The notes under the pieces are model-generated. The model was not told where the DNA came from. It saw nothing but the letters and a program-made list of their open reading frames with translations, and made no database searches. From assembly GCF_000960475.2 (NCBI RefSeq), contig NZ_JZDQ02000007.1, positions 62,001-126,000 on the forward strand: a stretch of DNA of 64,000 bases. Reading direction: 5' to 3'. Positions 8,667 to 17,689 of this stretch are shown here, in pieces (positions within the stretch are counted from its first letter, which is position 1; each line of letters begins with the position of its first letter). The stretch is from Nocardioides luteus. Lineage in GTDB: Bacteria > Actinomycetota > Actinomycetes > Propionibacteriales > Nocardioidaceae. Made by a program: the position numbers and the translations under genes.

Positions 8667-11432
8667 GTGACCGCGAAGACGGAGGCGGGCGTGGAGAGAT
8701 CAGCCTGGGTGGACGTGCTGCTGCAGGACGGCACGATCGTCCGCGTACGTGATGCGGTCGCGGGGGACCGGGGACAGCTGGTGGACCTGCACCTCCAGCT
8801 CTCCGACCTGGGCCGCTACCGGCGGTTCTTCCATGTCGGTCACTTCGACAGCACGCACTTCGTCGACCAGCTGCTGCCGCAGCTGGCCAGCGGCGACGCG
8901 GTCGCGAAGGTCGCGGTCGTCGATGGCCGGATCGTCGCGCTGGCCAGCGCCACGAGCACCGGCGACGGTGCGGCGGAGCTCGGCCTGGTCGTCGCCGACC
9001 AGCACGCCCACCGCGGCCTGGCGACCCTGCTCCTGGAGCACCTGGCCTTCGCCGCGGCCGGAGCTGGGATCACCGAGCTCGTCGCGTACGTGCTGGCCGA
9101 CAACGCTGCCGTGTTCGACGTGCTGCGCCATGTCGGGTTCGAGATCGCCTCGACCCCGCACCAGGAGACCGTCGAGGTGCGGTTCCCGATCCGGCTCACC
9201 GATCGTGTCCTGGAGGCGATGATCACCCGCGAGCAGCGGGCCGACGCCGACTCGCTCCGGGCCCTGCTGCGGCCGCGGTCGGTGGCCGTGATCGGTGCCA
9301 GCCGTCAGGAGGACCATGCCGGCCACCAGGTCGTACGCAACCTGCTGCGAGCCGGGTTCACCGGCAAGGTCTACCCCGTGAACCCGCACTGCGACTATCT
9401 GCTCGGGCTGAGGTGCCACGGCTCGATCCGCGAGGTCGCGCCGGTGGACCTGGCGGTCGTCGCGGTGCCGGCGGCCCAGGTGCTGGAGGTGGTGCGCGAG
9501 TGTGCCGACAGCGGCGTACGTGACCTGGTGATCCTGTCCAGCGGCTTCGCCGAGGACGGTCCCGAGGGATGTCGTCGTCAGGACGAGATGCTGGCGATCG
9601 CCCGTGGCGCGGGGATGCGCGTGGTGGGTCCCAACTGCCTCGGCATCGCCAACACCGACCCGGAGGTCCGGCTGGACGCCACCTTCTCACCCATGTCCGT
9701 GGGACGCGGGACGGTGGCGATGATGGCGCAGTCCGGTGCGGTGGGGATCGCCGTGCTGCAGCGCGCCGAGGAGCTCGGCGTCGGGCTATCCGCCTTCATC
9801 TCCTCGGGCAACAAGGCCGACGTCAGCTGCAACGACCTGCTCATGTACGCCGCCGAGGACGAAGCCACCGACGTGGTCGCGCTCTACCTGGAGTCCTTCG
9901 GCAATCCGCGCAAGTTCTCCCGGCTGGCCAGACGGCTCGCCGCACGCAAGCCGATCGTCGCCCTGATCGGCGGCAGCAGCCACGCCGGGCGACAGGCGGC
10001 CATCGGCCACACCGCCTCGGCCGTCACGTCCTCGACCGCGGTGGACGCACTCTTCCAGCAGTGCGGTGTCATCGGCGTCCAGGGCCTCGAGCAGCTGCTG
10101 CAGACCACCAGCGTGCTGGCCAACCAGCCGCTGCCCGCCGGTCGCCGGGTCGGGATCATCAGCAACGCGGGCGGCCCGGGCGTCCTGGCCGCCGACGCGT
10201 GCGAGAGCGTCGGACTGAGCCTGGCCACGCTGAGTGCCGAGACGATGGCACGGATCCGCGACATCGTGCCCGATGCGTCCTCGGAGCAGATGCCGGTCGA
10301 CCTCGGATCGGGAGTCGGCTGGGAGGCGTTCTCACAGGTGGTCTCGACCGTTGCCCACAGCGGCGAGGTCGACATGCTGATCCTGATGCGTACGCCGCTG
10401 CCCGCGCTCTCCTACGCGGCCTTCGCGCGTGCCCTGCGCACCTCGTTGCGCGCCGCTCCGGACGCAGAGACGCCGCCGGTCACGACCGTCGCGGTCATGC
10501 TCGACACGCACGGTCCGACCCGGCCGATCAGGGCCGGACACCACCACGTGCCGGTCTTCGCGTTCCCCGAGGACGCCGCCCGGGCACTCGGGCCGATCGC
10601 CACCTATGCCGAGTGGCGGGCCGCACCGCGGGTCCCGGTCGCCGAGACGGCGGCCGGCAGCCGGGCGACTGCCCGCGACGTGGTCGCCCGGGCGCTGCGG
10701 GCGACGCCGGCGGGCGGGCGGCTCGCGGAGCCCGACGTGCGGCAGCTGCTCGCGGCGTACGGGATCGGGGTCCTGCCGAGCGTGGTCACCAGGGGCGTCG
10801 AGGAGGCGGTCGACGCGGCCGCGTGGGTGGGCTACCCGGTCGCGGTCAAGATCGCCGACCCGGACCTCGTCCACCGCACCGATGTGGGAGGCGTACGCCT
10901 GGGGCTCACCGGTCCGGACGCGGTGCGCGCCGCCGCGCGGGAGCTGCTCGACGTCCCGGTCGAGCACCCCGGCCTGCTCGTCCAGCGGCAGGTCGCTCCC
11001 GGGATCGAGCTGATCGCCGGCGTCACGCACGACAAGGTCTTCGGGCCACTCGTCATGGTGGGTTACGGCGGCATCTACACCGAGCTGATCGGTGACCGCA
11101 GCTTCCGGCTCACCCCGCTCAGCCGCGCCGATGCCGCCTCGGCCCTCGCGGAGCTGCGTACCGCGCCGCTTCTCTCCGGCTACCGCGGTGCCCCACCGCA
11201 GGACGTCGCCGCCGTCGAGCACCTCCTGGTCTGTCTCGGCCGTCTCGCCGAGGACATCCCCGAGATCGCCGAGATCGATCTCAACCCGGTGATCGTCCAC
11301 GAACGTGGCGTCTCGGTCGTGGACGCGAAGGTTCGCCTGCACCCGGCGGTGCCGGCACCCGACCCCGACCTGAGGCGACTGTCCGCTCCGATCGGGCAGG
11401 TCGGGCCGCTGGGGTCCGACGGGAGCGCCTGA
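8667..11432 (+). CDS. GNAT acetyltransferase fused to ADP-forming acyl-CoA ligase
   Basis: This 921-residue fusion has an N-terminal GNAT domain (about 20-170, acetyl-CoA loop around HRGLATLLLEHL). It is followed by a complete NDP-forming acyl-CoA synthetase: CoA-binding Rossmann domain (RPRSVAVIGASRQ, about 203), succinyl-CoA-ligase-like domains, and a C-terminal ATP-grasp region (HRTDVGGV, EIDLNPVIV). The phospho-carrier His is kept in GHTAS (about 448), so it could make ATP from acetyl-CoA as well as act as a protein acetyltransferase; both activities are inferred. The GTG start follows AGGAGGT, four bases after the Usp stop. The paralogue at 41587-44236 differs in key ways. Confidence 0.88.
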   Translation: MTAKTEAGVERSAWVDVLLQDGTIVRVRDAVAGDRGQLVDLHLQLSDLGRYRRFFHVGHFDSTHFVDQLLPQLASGDAVAKVAVVDGRIVALASATSTGDGAAELGLVVADQHAHRGLATLLLEHLAFAAAGAGITELVAYVLADNAAVFDVLRHVGFEIASTPHQETVEVRFPIRLTDRVLEAMITREQRADADSLRALLRPRSVAVIGASRQEDHAGHQVVRNLLRAGFTGKVYPVNPHCDYLLGLRCHGSIREVAPVDLAVVAVPAAQVLEVVRECADSGVRDLVILSSGFAEDGPEGCRRQDEMLAIARGAGMRVVGPNCLGIANTDPEVRLDATFSPMSVGRGTVAMMAQSGAVGIAVLQRAEELGVGLSAFISSGNKADVSCNDLLMYAAEDEATDVVALYLESFGNPRKFSRLARRLAARKPIVALIGGSSHAGRQAAIGHTASAVTSSTAVDALFQQCGVIGVQGLEQLLQTTSVLANQPLPAGRRVGIISNAGGPGVLAADACESVGLSLATLSAETMARIRDIVPDASSEQMPVDLGSGVGWEAFSQVVSTVAHSGEVDMLILMRTPLPALSYAAFARALRTSLRAAPDAETPPVTTVAVMLDTHGPTRPIRAGHHHVPVFAFPEDAARALGPIATYAEWRAAPRVPVAETAAGSRATARDVVARALRATPAGGRLAEPDVRQLLAAYGIGVLPSVVTRGVEEAVDAAAWVGYPVAVKIADPDLVHRTDVGGVRLGLTGPDAVRAAARELLDVPVEHPGLLVQRQVAPGIELIAGVTHDKVFGPLVMVGYGGIYTELIGDRSFRLTPLSRADAASALAELRTAPLLSGYRGAPPQDVAAVEHLLVCLGRLAEDIPEIAEIDLNPVIVHERGVSVVDAKVRLHPAVPAPDPDLRRLSAPIGQVGPLGSDGSA

Positions 11433-12454
11433 TGGCGAAGATGCTCGGGTGGCGGACGGCCGGCGACGGCCGCCTGACGGCGGGCCAGATCGAGGTTCCC
11501 GAACCGGCTCCGGGGGAGGTGCTGATCGCGGTCGAGGCGTGCGGCGTGTGCCGGACGGACCTGCACGTGATCGACGGTGATCTTCCCCGCCACCGCAGCC
11601 CGGTGGTGCCCGGACACGAGATCGTGGGCCGGGTGCTGGCCCGTGGCGACCACGAGGTCGGCGCGCCCGAGGTCGGCGTCCGGGTCGGGGTGCCGTGGCT
11701 GCGCTCGACGTGCGGGCGGTGCCGATGGTGTCGACGCGGCGCCGAGAACCTCTGCGAGCACTCGCGCTACACCGGGTGGGATGCCGACGGCGGCTACGCC
11801 GAGTACGCCGTCGCGCCGATCGACTACACCTACCCGATCCCGGAGTCGCTGACTCCGCTGCAGGCGGCGCCGCTGCTGTGCGCGGGGATCATCGGCTATC
11901 GGGCGCTGCGCCGCTCGGCGCTCCCGCCGGGAGGCCGGCTGGGGCTCTACGGGTTCGGGGCGAGCGCCCACCTGACCGCGCAGATCGCGATCCACCAGGG
12001 CGCGGAGGTGCACGTCGTCACCCGCGGCGAGGAGGCCCGCCGGCTCGCGCTCGAGCTCGGCGCCGTCACCGCGCTCGAGCCCGGCGGGGTCGTCCCGCCG
12101 CTCGACTCGGCGATCGTGTTCGCGCCGGCCGGCGAGGTCGTACGCGAGGCGCTGGCCGATCTCGAGGCCGGCGGCACCTGCGCGGTGGCCGGCATCCACC
12201 TCTCCGACATCCCGCCGCTCGACTACCAGCACGAGCTCTTCCGCGAGCGCACGCTCACCAGCGTCACCTCCAACACCCGGGCCGACGGGGCCGAGCTCTT
12301 CGGGCTCGCCGGCCGGCTCGGGCTCCACGCCGAGGTCACCCGCTACCCGATGGGCTACGCCGACCAGGCGATCGCCGACCTCGCCGAGGACCGGGTGCGG
12401 GGCGTCGCGGTCCTCGAGGTGGACGACCTGACCAGAACCGCGGTGCCGTCGTGA
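11432..12454 (+). CDS. Zinc-dependent alcohol dehydrogenase
   Basis: This is a 340-residue medium-chain alcohol dehydrogenase. It shows the catalytic zinc site (CGVCRTDLH, GHEIVGRV), the structural zinc cysteines (CGRCRWCRRGAENLC), and a nucleotide-binding Rossmann segment (LGLYGFGASAH). The Rossmann glycine pattern GFGASA departs a little from the usual GxGxxG, so cofactor preference is uncertain. It overlaps the preceding ligase stop by one base and the next gene by GTGA, so it is within the operon. Its likely role is aldehyde reduction to regenerate NAD(P)+ when respiration is limited. The related enzyme at 14031 is a separate, more canonical copy. Confidence 0.9.
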   Translation: MAKMLGWRTAGDGRLTAGQIEVPEPAPGEVLIAVEACGVCRTDLHVIDGDLPRHRSPVVPGHEIVGRVLARGDHEVGAPEVGVRVGVPWLRSTCGRCRWCRRGAENLCEHSRYTGWDADGGYAEYAVAPIDYTYPIPESLTPLQAAPLLCAGIIGYRALRRSALPPGGRLGLYGFGASAHLTAQIAIHQGAEVHVVTRGEEARRLALELGAVTALEPGGVVPPLDSAIVFAPAGEVVREALADLEAGGTCAVAGIHLSDIPPLDYQHELFRERTLTSVTSNTRADGAELFGLAGRLGLHAEVTRYPMGYADQAIADLAEDRVRGVAVLEVDDLTRTAVPS

Positions 12455-14034
12455 TCGCGACCGAACCGTTGCTGGTGGGAATGGAGGGCGAGGCGTACGG
12501 AGGGCTGCGTGAGACCCACTCGGGTCTCGTCGTGTTCGTCGGGCAGACCGCGTACAAGCTGAAGAAGCCCGTCGACCTGGCGTTCCTGGACTTTCGTGAG
12601 CCGGAGGTCAGGCGCCGGGTCTGTCGGCGGGAGCTGGAGCTCAACCGCCGGCTCGCGGCGGACGTGTACGTGGGTGTGACCGACCTTCCGTTGGCCGACG
12701 GTTCGTCCGAGCCCGCGATCGTGATGCGGCGCATGCCCGATGAGCGGCGTCTGGCCACCCTGGTGCGCCGAGGGGAGCCGGTCGCGGGGGAGGTGCGCCG
12801 GATCGCGCGGGTCATGGCCGCCTTCCATGCCCGTGCCGAGCGTGGACCGGAGATCGCGGCCGAGGGTGGCGCGACGGCGCTCCGATCACGTTGGCGGCAC
12901 AACCTGGCCGAGGTCGCCCGGTTCCGCGGCACGCTTCTCGACGAGGATCTCGTCGACGAGGTCGACCGGCTCAGCAGCCGCTACCTCGACGGCCGCGAGC
13001 CGCTGCTCGCCGAGCGGGTCGACACCGGGCACGTCATCGACGGTCACGGCGATCTCCTCGCCGACGACATCTTCTGCCTGCCCGACGGTCCGCGGATCCT
13101 GGACTGCCTCGAGTTCGACGACCGCCTGCGCCGTCTCGACGGCCTCGATGACGTCGCCTGCCTGGCGATGGATCTCGAGCGGCTAGGCGGCCCGCATCTC
13201 GCCGCGGAGCTGATGACCGCCTACCGAGAGTTCCGGGCGGACACCTACCCCGACTCCCTCGCGGACCACTACGTCGCCTACCGCGCGTTCATGCGGGCCA
13301 AGGTGACGGCCCTGCGTGCAGAGCAGGCGCGGACCGGCCAGGAAGCCGCCGAGGCGACCGCGGAGGCCGTACGCCTCGCGGAGCTCGCGCGCGACCACCT
13401 GCGCCGCGGAGAGGTCAGGCTGATCGCCATCGGTGGGGCGCCGGGAACCGGCAAGTCGACACTCGCACGAGGTCTTGCCGACCGGCTCGGCATGGTCGTG
13501 CTCAGCAGCGACCGGCTGCGCAAGGAGCTGGCCGGCATCAACCCGGAGGACCACGCGGCGACCGGGTGGAACGAGGGCATCTACAGCCCGGCGTGGACGG
13601 CGCGGACCTACGCGGAGCTGCTCGAGCGCGCGACCATGCTGCTCGCCCGCGGCGAGTCCGTCGTGCTCGACGCGTCCTGGACCGACCCGGTTCAGCGGGC
13701 TTTCGTGGAGGACGCCGCCCGCGCCACGTCCAGCGCTCTCACCACCCTGCGCTGCGATGTCGCTCCCGAGGTGGCGGCCGCCCGGATCGCCGCCCGCGAC
13801 GACGTCTCGGACGCCGACGCGATCGTCGCGAGCAGGATGAGGCGCGCCGAGACGCCCTGGCGGGGAGCCGTCACGGTAGACACCGGCACCACCGTCGCCG
13901 ACGCCCTGGAGGCCGCGATCAGCGCGGTGACGGCCCCGGCCACCTACGAGCCGGGCGGCAGCCTCGTGAGCCGGCCGCCCAGCCACCCCGACCCGCAATC
14001 ACTCACATCCCGACCCGAAGGAGAACCGACATGA
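12451..14034 (+). CDS. APH-like phosphotransferase plus P-loop kinase fusion (Rv2004c-like)
   Basis: This 527-residue protein has two parts. The N-terminal half looks like an aminoglycoside-phosphotransferase/kinase fold, with HGDL and a downstream LDCLEFDDRLR acidic segment. The C-terminal half begins with a Walker A motif, GAPGTGKST (about 330), and looks like an AAA_33/zeta-toxin-type kinase. The same arrangement occurs in Mycobacterium Rv2004c, a DosR-regulon protein of unknown substrate. The start is GTG 12451, overlapping the dehydrogenase stop; longer versions of this frame lie inside that gene. It is placed between two alcohol dehydrogenases. The substrate is unknown. Confidence 0.82.
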   Translation: MIATEPLLVGMEGEAYGGLRETHSGLVVFVGQTAYKLKKPVDLAFLDFREPEVRRRVCRRELELNRRLAADVYVGVTDLPLADGSSEPAIVMRRMPDERRLATLVRRGEPVAGEVRRIARVMAAFHARAERGPEIAAEGGATALRSRWRHNLAEVARFRGTLLDEDLVDEVDRLSSRYLDGREPLLAERVDTGHVIDGHGDLLADDIFCLPDGPRILDCLEFDDRLRRLDGLDDVACLAMDLERLGGPHLAAELMTAYREFRADTYPDSLADHYVAYRAFMRAKVTALRAEQARTGQEAAEATAEAVRLAELARDHLRRGEVRLIAIGGAPGTGKSTLARGLADRLGMVVLSSDRLRKELAGINPEDHAATGWNEGIYSPAWTARTYAELLERATMLLARGESVVLDASWTDPVQRAFVEDAARATSSALTTLRCDVAPEVAAARIAARDDVSDADAIVASRMRRAETPWRGAVTVDTGTTVADALEAAISAVTAPATYEPGGSLVSRPPSHPDPQSLTSRPEGEPT

Positions 14035-15047
14035 AAGCAGCAGTCGTCACCGGCTTCGACCGGCCCCTGGAGCTCCAGGACCGCCCCGTCCCCGAACCCG
14101 GGCCAGGGCAGGTGCTCGTCCGCCTCGAGGCGTCCGGGCTCTGCCACACCGACATCCACGCCGCGCACGGCGACTGGCCGGTCAAGCCCACACCGCCGTT
14201 CGTCCCCGGGCACGAAGGAGTCGGCGTCGTCACCGCACTCGGTGAGGGTGTCGCTCATCGCGCGATCGGCGACCGTGTCGCGATCGCCTGGCTCGGCCAC
14301 GCCTGCGGCCGTTGCGGCTACTGCGTCAGTGGCTGGGAGACGCTGTGCGAGGAGCAGCGGAACAGCGGCTATTCGGTCGACGGCGCCTTCGCGGAGTACG
14401 CCGTCGCCGACGCGGACTATGTCGTCCCCGTCCCCGACGAGGTGTCGTCCTTCGACGCGGCACCGCTGACCTGTGCCGGGGTGACGACCTACAAGGCGAT
14501 CAAGGTCGCCCACGTCACGCCGGGGGAGAGGGTCGCCGTGTTCGGGATCGGCGGCCTCGGCCACCTTGCCGTGCAGTACGCCCGGCTGGTCGGTGCCGAG
14601 GTCATCGCGGTCGACCTGACCGACGAGAAGCTCGAGCTCGCCCGCGAGCTGGGCGCGGACCACACCGTCAACGCGGCCACCACCGACCCTGTCCAGGCGA
14701 TCGCGGACCTCGGCGGCGCCGATGTCGCGGTCGCGCTCGCGGTCACCCCCAAGGCGTTCGAGCAGGCCTTCGCGTCGCTGCGCCGCGGCGGCCGGCTCGT
14801 CTGTGTCGCGCTGCCGCCGGAGAGCGACGGGCCGATGCACCTGCCGATCTTCCGGACGGTGCTCTTCGGGATCAGCGTCATCGGCTCGATCGTCGGCACC
14901 CGCGAGGACCTCGCCGAGGTCTTCCGGCTCCACGCGCTGGGACGTACCCGCGTGGTCGCGGAGTCGCGCAAGCTCGAAGAGGTCAACGAGTCGATCGACG
15001 ACGTCCTGCACGCGCGCACCTCGGCACGACTCGTCTTCGAGCTCTGA
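14031..15047 (+). CDS. Zinc-dependent alcohol dehydrogenase (AdhP-type)
   Basis: This is a 338-residue medium-chain alcohol dehydrogenase. It has catalytic zinc residues in ASGLCHTDIH and GHEGVGVV, structural zinc cysteines in CGRCGYCVSGWETLC, and a canonical NAD-binding GIGGLGH. These match bacterial AdhP/AdhA ethanol-type dehydrogenases. The ATG follows GAAGGAG with good spacing and overlaps the kinase stop (ATGA). It is the last gene of the operon that starts at 7760. Expected role: reversible alcohol/aldehyde interconversion with NAD(H), probably as an electron sink under low oxygen. Confidence 0.92.
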   Translation: MKAAVVTGFDRPLELQDRPVPEPGPGQVLVRLEASGLCHTDIHAAHGDWPVKPTPPFVPGHEGVGVVTALGEGVAHRAIGDRVAIAWLGHACGRCGYCVSGWETLCEEQRNSGYSVDGAFAEYAVADADYVVPVPDEVSSFDAAPLTCAGVTTYKAIKVAHVTPGERVAVFGIGGLGHLAVQYARLVGAEVIAVDLTDEKLELARELGADHTVNAATTDPVQAIADLGGADVAVALAVTPKAFEQAFASLRRGGRLVCVALPPESDGPMHLPIFRTVLFGISVIGSIVGTREDLAEVFRLHALGRTRVVAESRKLEEVNESIDDVLHARTSARLVFEL

Positions 15048-15131
15048 GGATCGGGGAGGGGCGACACCTCCACAGGGGCGGGCAGTTGTTCGGTCCGTCG
15101 CTGGACTTCCCTCCCGGCTGCCGGACGCCCC

Positions 15132-17534
15132 TCAGCGAGTTGGACCGGTGGTCGCTCCCGCCCCGACACTCACGCGCGACGGCTCGCCTCCGACTGCAGG
15201 CGCCGGCAACCGCAGGCGCCGCAGCAGGAGTGCGTTGACGGCGACCAGGAAGCTCGAGCCCGACATCGAGAGGGCGGCGATCTCGGGACGCAGCATCAGC
15301 CCGAACGCCGGTACGAACACACCGGCCGCGATGGGCAGCGCGATGGCGTTGTAGCCGACCGCCCAGCCCAGGTTCTGGCGCATCTTGTGCAACGTGCCGC
15401 GCCCGATGACCAGGGCGACCGGCACGTCGAGCGGGTCGGACCGCATCAGCACCACGTCGGCGGCCTCGATGGCCACATCCGTTCCGGCGCCCACCGCGAT
15501 GCCGACGTCGGCCTGGACCAGCGAGGGGGAGTCGTTCACGCCGTCACCCACCATCGCGACGACCCTGCCCTCGGCCTGGAGCCTGGTGATCTGGTCGGCC
15601 TTGTCTTCGGGCAGCACCTCGGCGATGACCGTGTCGATGCCGAGCTCGGCGGCGATCCGGTCGGCGGTCGCGCGGTTGTCGCCGGTGAGCATGACCACGT
15701 GGACCCCGGCCTCGTGCAGGGCCGCGACGGCGGCAGCCGAGGTCTCCCGGACGGCGTCGGCGATGCCGATCACGCCGACGGCCTGCCCGTCGACGGCGAC
15801 GAAGATCGCGGTGCGGCCGCCGGCGGCGATCTCGTCGCGCCGGGGCCCGAGGTCTCCGGCATCGATGCCCTCGGACTCGAGCAGGCGGCGGTTGCCGACG
15901 GCGACGCGGTGGCCGTCGACCTCGGCGACGGCGCCGATGCCGGTGATGTTGCGGAAGCCGGTCGCGCGCAGCTGAGGGACGGAGGCCCGGTCGGCGTGGC
16001 GGACGACGGCGCGGGCCAGCGGGTGCTCGGACTCGCGCTCCACCGCGCCGGCCAGGGCGAGGAGCCGGGTGCGGTCGATGTCGCCGGGGACGTCGCCCAG
16101 GACGACGTCGGTCACCTCCGGCTCACCCTTGGTGAGAGTGCCGGTCTTGTCCATGACCACGGTGTCGATTCGGGCCGAGGTCTCGATGGCGGTCGCGTTC
16201 TTGAACAGGATGCCGCGCTTCGCGCCGAGACCGGAGCCGACCATGATGGCGGTCGGGGTCGCGAGCCCGAGGGCGTCGGGGCAGGTGATGACCACGACCG
16301 TGATCGCGAACAGGAGGGCTGTGGTGACCTCAGCGCCGCTGGCCCACCAGACCAGGAAGGTGGCGGCTCCGCCGACCAGCGCGACGAGCACGAGCCAGAA
16401 GGCGGCCCTGTCGGCGAGCCGCTGACCCGGAGCCTTGGAGTTCTGGGCCTGCTGCACCAGGGACACGATCTGCGCGAGCGCCGTGTCCGCGCCGACCTTG
16501 GTGGCACGTACGCGCAGGGTGCCGTCGGCGTTGACGGTGGCACCGATGACCGCGTCGCCCGGTGCCTTGTGCACCGGCAGGCTCTCGCCGGTGACCATGG
16601 ACTCGTCGACCTCGGACTCGCCCTCCTCCACGGTGCCGTCGGTGGCGATCTTCGCGCCCGGGCGGACGAGCAGGAGGTCTCCGGCCCGGACCTCCGCGGT
16701 CGGTACGTCGACGGCCTGACCGTCGCGGATCACCGTGGCCCGGGGCGGGGCGAGGTCCAGCAGCGTACGGATGGCGTCGTTGGCTCCGCCGCGGGCGCGC
16801 ATCTCGAACCAGTGGCCGAGCAGCACGAAGGCGGCCAGCACCGTGGCGGCCTCGTAGAAGACCTCGCCGCCACCGGTCAGGGTGACGCCGAGGGAGTAGA
16901 GCCAGCCGGCGCCGATCGCGACCGCCACCAGCACCATCATGTCGAGCGTTCGTGCACGCAGCGCGCGCCAGGCGCCGTCGAAGAAGATCCAGGCTGAGTA
17001 GAAGACCACCGGGACCGACAGGATCAGGCTGAAGACGTCGTCGCGCAGCCCGAACGGCGCCGGTGCCTCGAACCCGAAGACGTCGCGTCCGATCGGCGAC
17101 CACAGCAGGATCGGGACCGAGAGCACCAGAGCCACCAGGAACCGGTTGCGCATGTCGCGGACCATGTCGGCCATCGACATGCCCTCATGGCCACCGTGGC
17201 CCATCGCCTCGTGCGGCGACATCGTCGGTGCGTGCTCGTGGTCGGTGTGGGCTGCGTGACCCGCGTGACCCGCGTGGTCGCCAGGAGAGGCGAGAGGATC
17301 ACAGATGTGGCCGGGCACCGACTGCCCGGAGCAGTGGTAGCCGCACTCGATGATCCAGTCGCGCAGCTGCGTCACGTCGGTCAGATCCGGGTCGAAGGTG
17401 ACGGTCGCCGTCTGGGCGACCGGGTTGGCGTCGACCGCGAGGACACCCGGCCGCCGGCCGAGGACGGACTCGGCCACCGACTTGCTCGATGCCCAATGGA
17501 CTCCGGAGACCTCCAGGACGGCTGTGCTTGTCAT
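15132..17534 (-). CDS. P1B-type heavy-metal (copper) ATPase with CPD motif
   Basis: This 800-residue metal pump has an N-terminal heavy-metal-associated fold whose usual CxxC is replaced (GVHWASSK). A His-rich stretch ([17 protein letters not shown]) and a [10 protein letters not shown] segment follow. The pump core has [21 protein letters not shown] in the metal-binding helix (CPD at about 418-420 instead of CPC/CPH), DKTGTLTKG (Asp about 462), HPLARAVV and [11 protein letters not shown] use ATG 17534; the ATG at 17552 lies inside a CsoR-like operator. The adjacent divergent multicopper oxidase supports a copper-export role. Confidence 0.88.
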   Translation of the reverse strand: MTSTAVLEVSGVHWASSKSVAESVLGRRPGVLAVDANPVAQTATVTFDPDLTDVTQLRDWIIECGYHCSGQSVPGHICDPLASPGDHAGHAGHAAHTDHEHAPTMSPHEAMGHGGHEGMSMADMVRDMRNRFLVALVLSVPILLWSPIGRDVFGFEAPAPFGLRDDVFSLILSVPVVFYSAWIFFDGAWRALRARTLDMMVLVAVAIGAGWLYSLGVTLTGGGEVFYEAATVLAAFVLLGHWFEMRARGGANDAIRTLLDLAPPRATVIRDGQAVDVPTAEVRAGDLLLVRPGAKIATDGTVEEGESEVDESMVTGESLPVHKAPGDAVIGATVNADGTLRVRATKVGADTALAQIVSLVQQAQNSKAPGQRLADRAAFWLVLVALVGGAATFLVWWASGAEVTTALLFAITVVVITCPDALGLATPTAIMVGSGLGAKRGILFKNATAIETSARIDTVVMDKTGTLTKGEPEVTDVVLGDVPGDIDRTRLLALAGAVERESEHPLARAVVRHADRASVPQLRATGFRNITGIGAVAEVDGHRVAVGNRRLLESEGIDAGDLGPRRDEIAAGGRTAIFVAVDGQAVGVIGIADAVRETSAAAVAALHEAGVHVVMLTGDNRATADRIAAELGIDTVIAEVLPEDKADQITRLQAEGRVVAMVGDGVNDSPSLVQADVGIAVGAGTDVAIEAADVVLMRSDPLDVPVALVIGRGTLHKMRQNLGWAVGYNAIALPIAAGVFVPAFGLMLRPEIAALSMSGSSFLVAVNALLLRRLRLPAPAVGGEPSRVSVGAGATTGPTR

Positions 17535-17543
17535 TCCTCGACC

Positions 17544-17559
17544 ATACCCCATGGGGGTA
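17544..17559. promoter_or_regulatory. CsoR-type copper operator ATACCCCATGGGGGTA
   Basis: A near-perfect inverted repeat of the CsoR consensus type (TACCCC/GGGGTA arms) lies ten bases upstream of the ATPase ATG at 17534, between it and the divergent multicopper oxidase. CsoR repressors leave such sites on binding Cu(I). No csoR gene is in the window, so the regulator is inferred from the motif alone. Confidence 0.6.
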
Positions 17560-17689
17560 CCACGACAAGTCGCAAACGTCCTTCTCGCCCCCGGACCTTC
17601 GGACTCCGGTCGGGGTACTTGGTGCCCTGCTGCCAGCTCCCGGCGCTTGTGACGATGGCGCGGAGGGTCCGGCCGAGAGGAGCAGAGCC

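Noticed and set aside
16494..16505. GACCTTGGTGGC inside the copper ATPase gene
   Set aside because: It is inside coding sequence and only one half matches the box; expected by chance.
17190..17300. Short repeats (GCGTGACCC-like) resembling a repeat array
   Set aside because: They encode the His/Gly-rich linker of the metal ATPase; they are not spaced like CRISPR repeats.
17606..17630. GGACCTTCGGACTCCGGTC before the multicopper oxidase as a dormancy box
   Set aside because: The half-sites do not pair with the right spacing, and no -10-like hexamer is found at 47-48 bp. The copper block has its own CsoR-like site.
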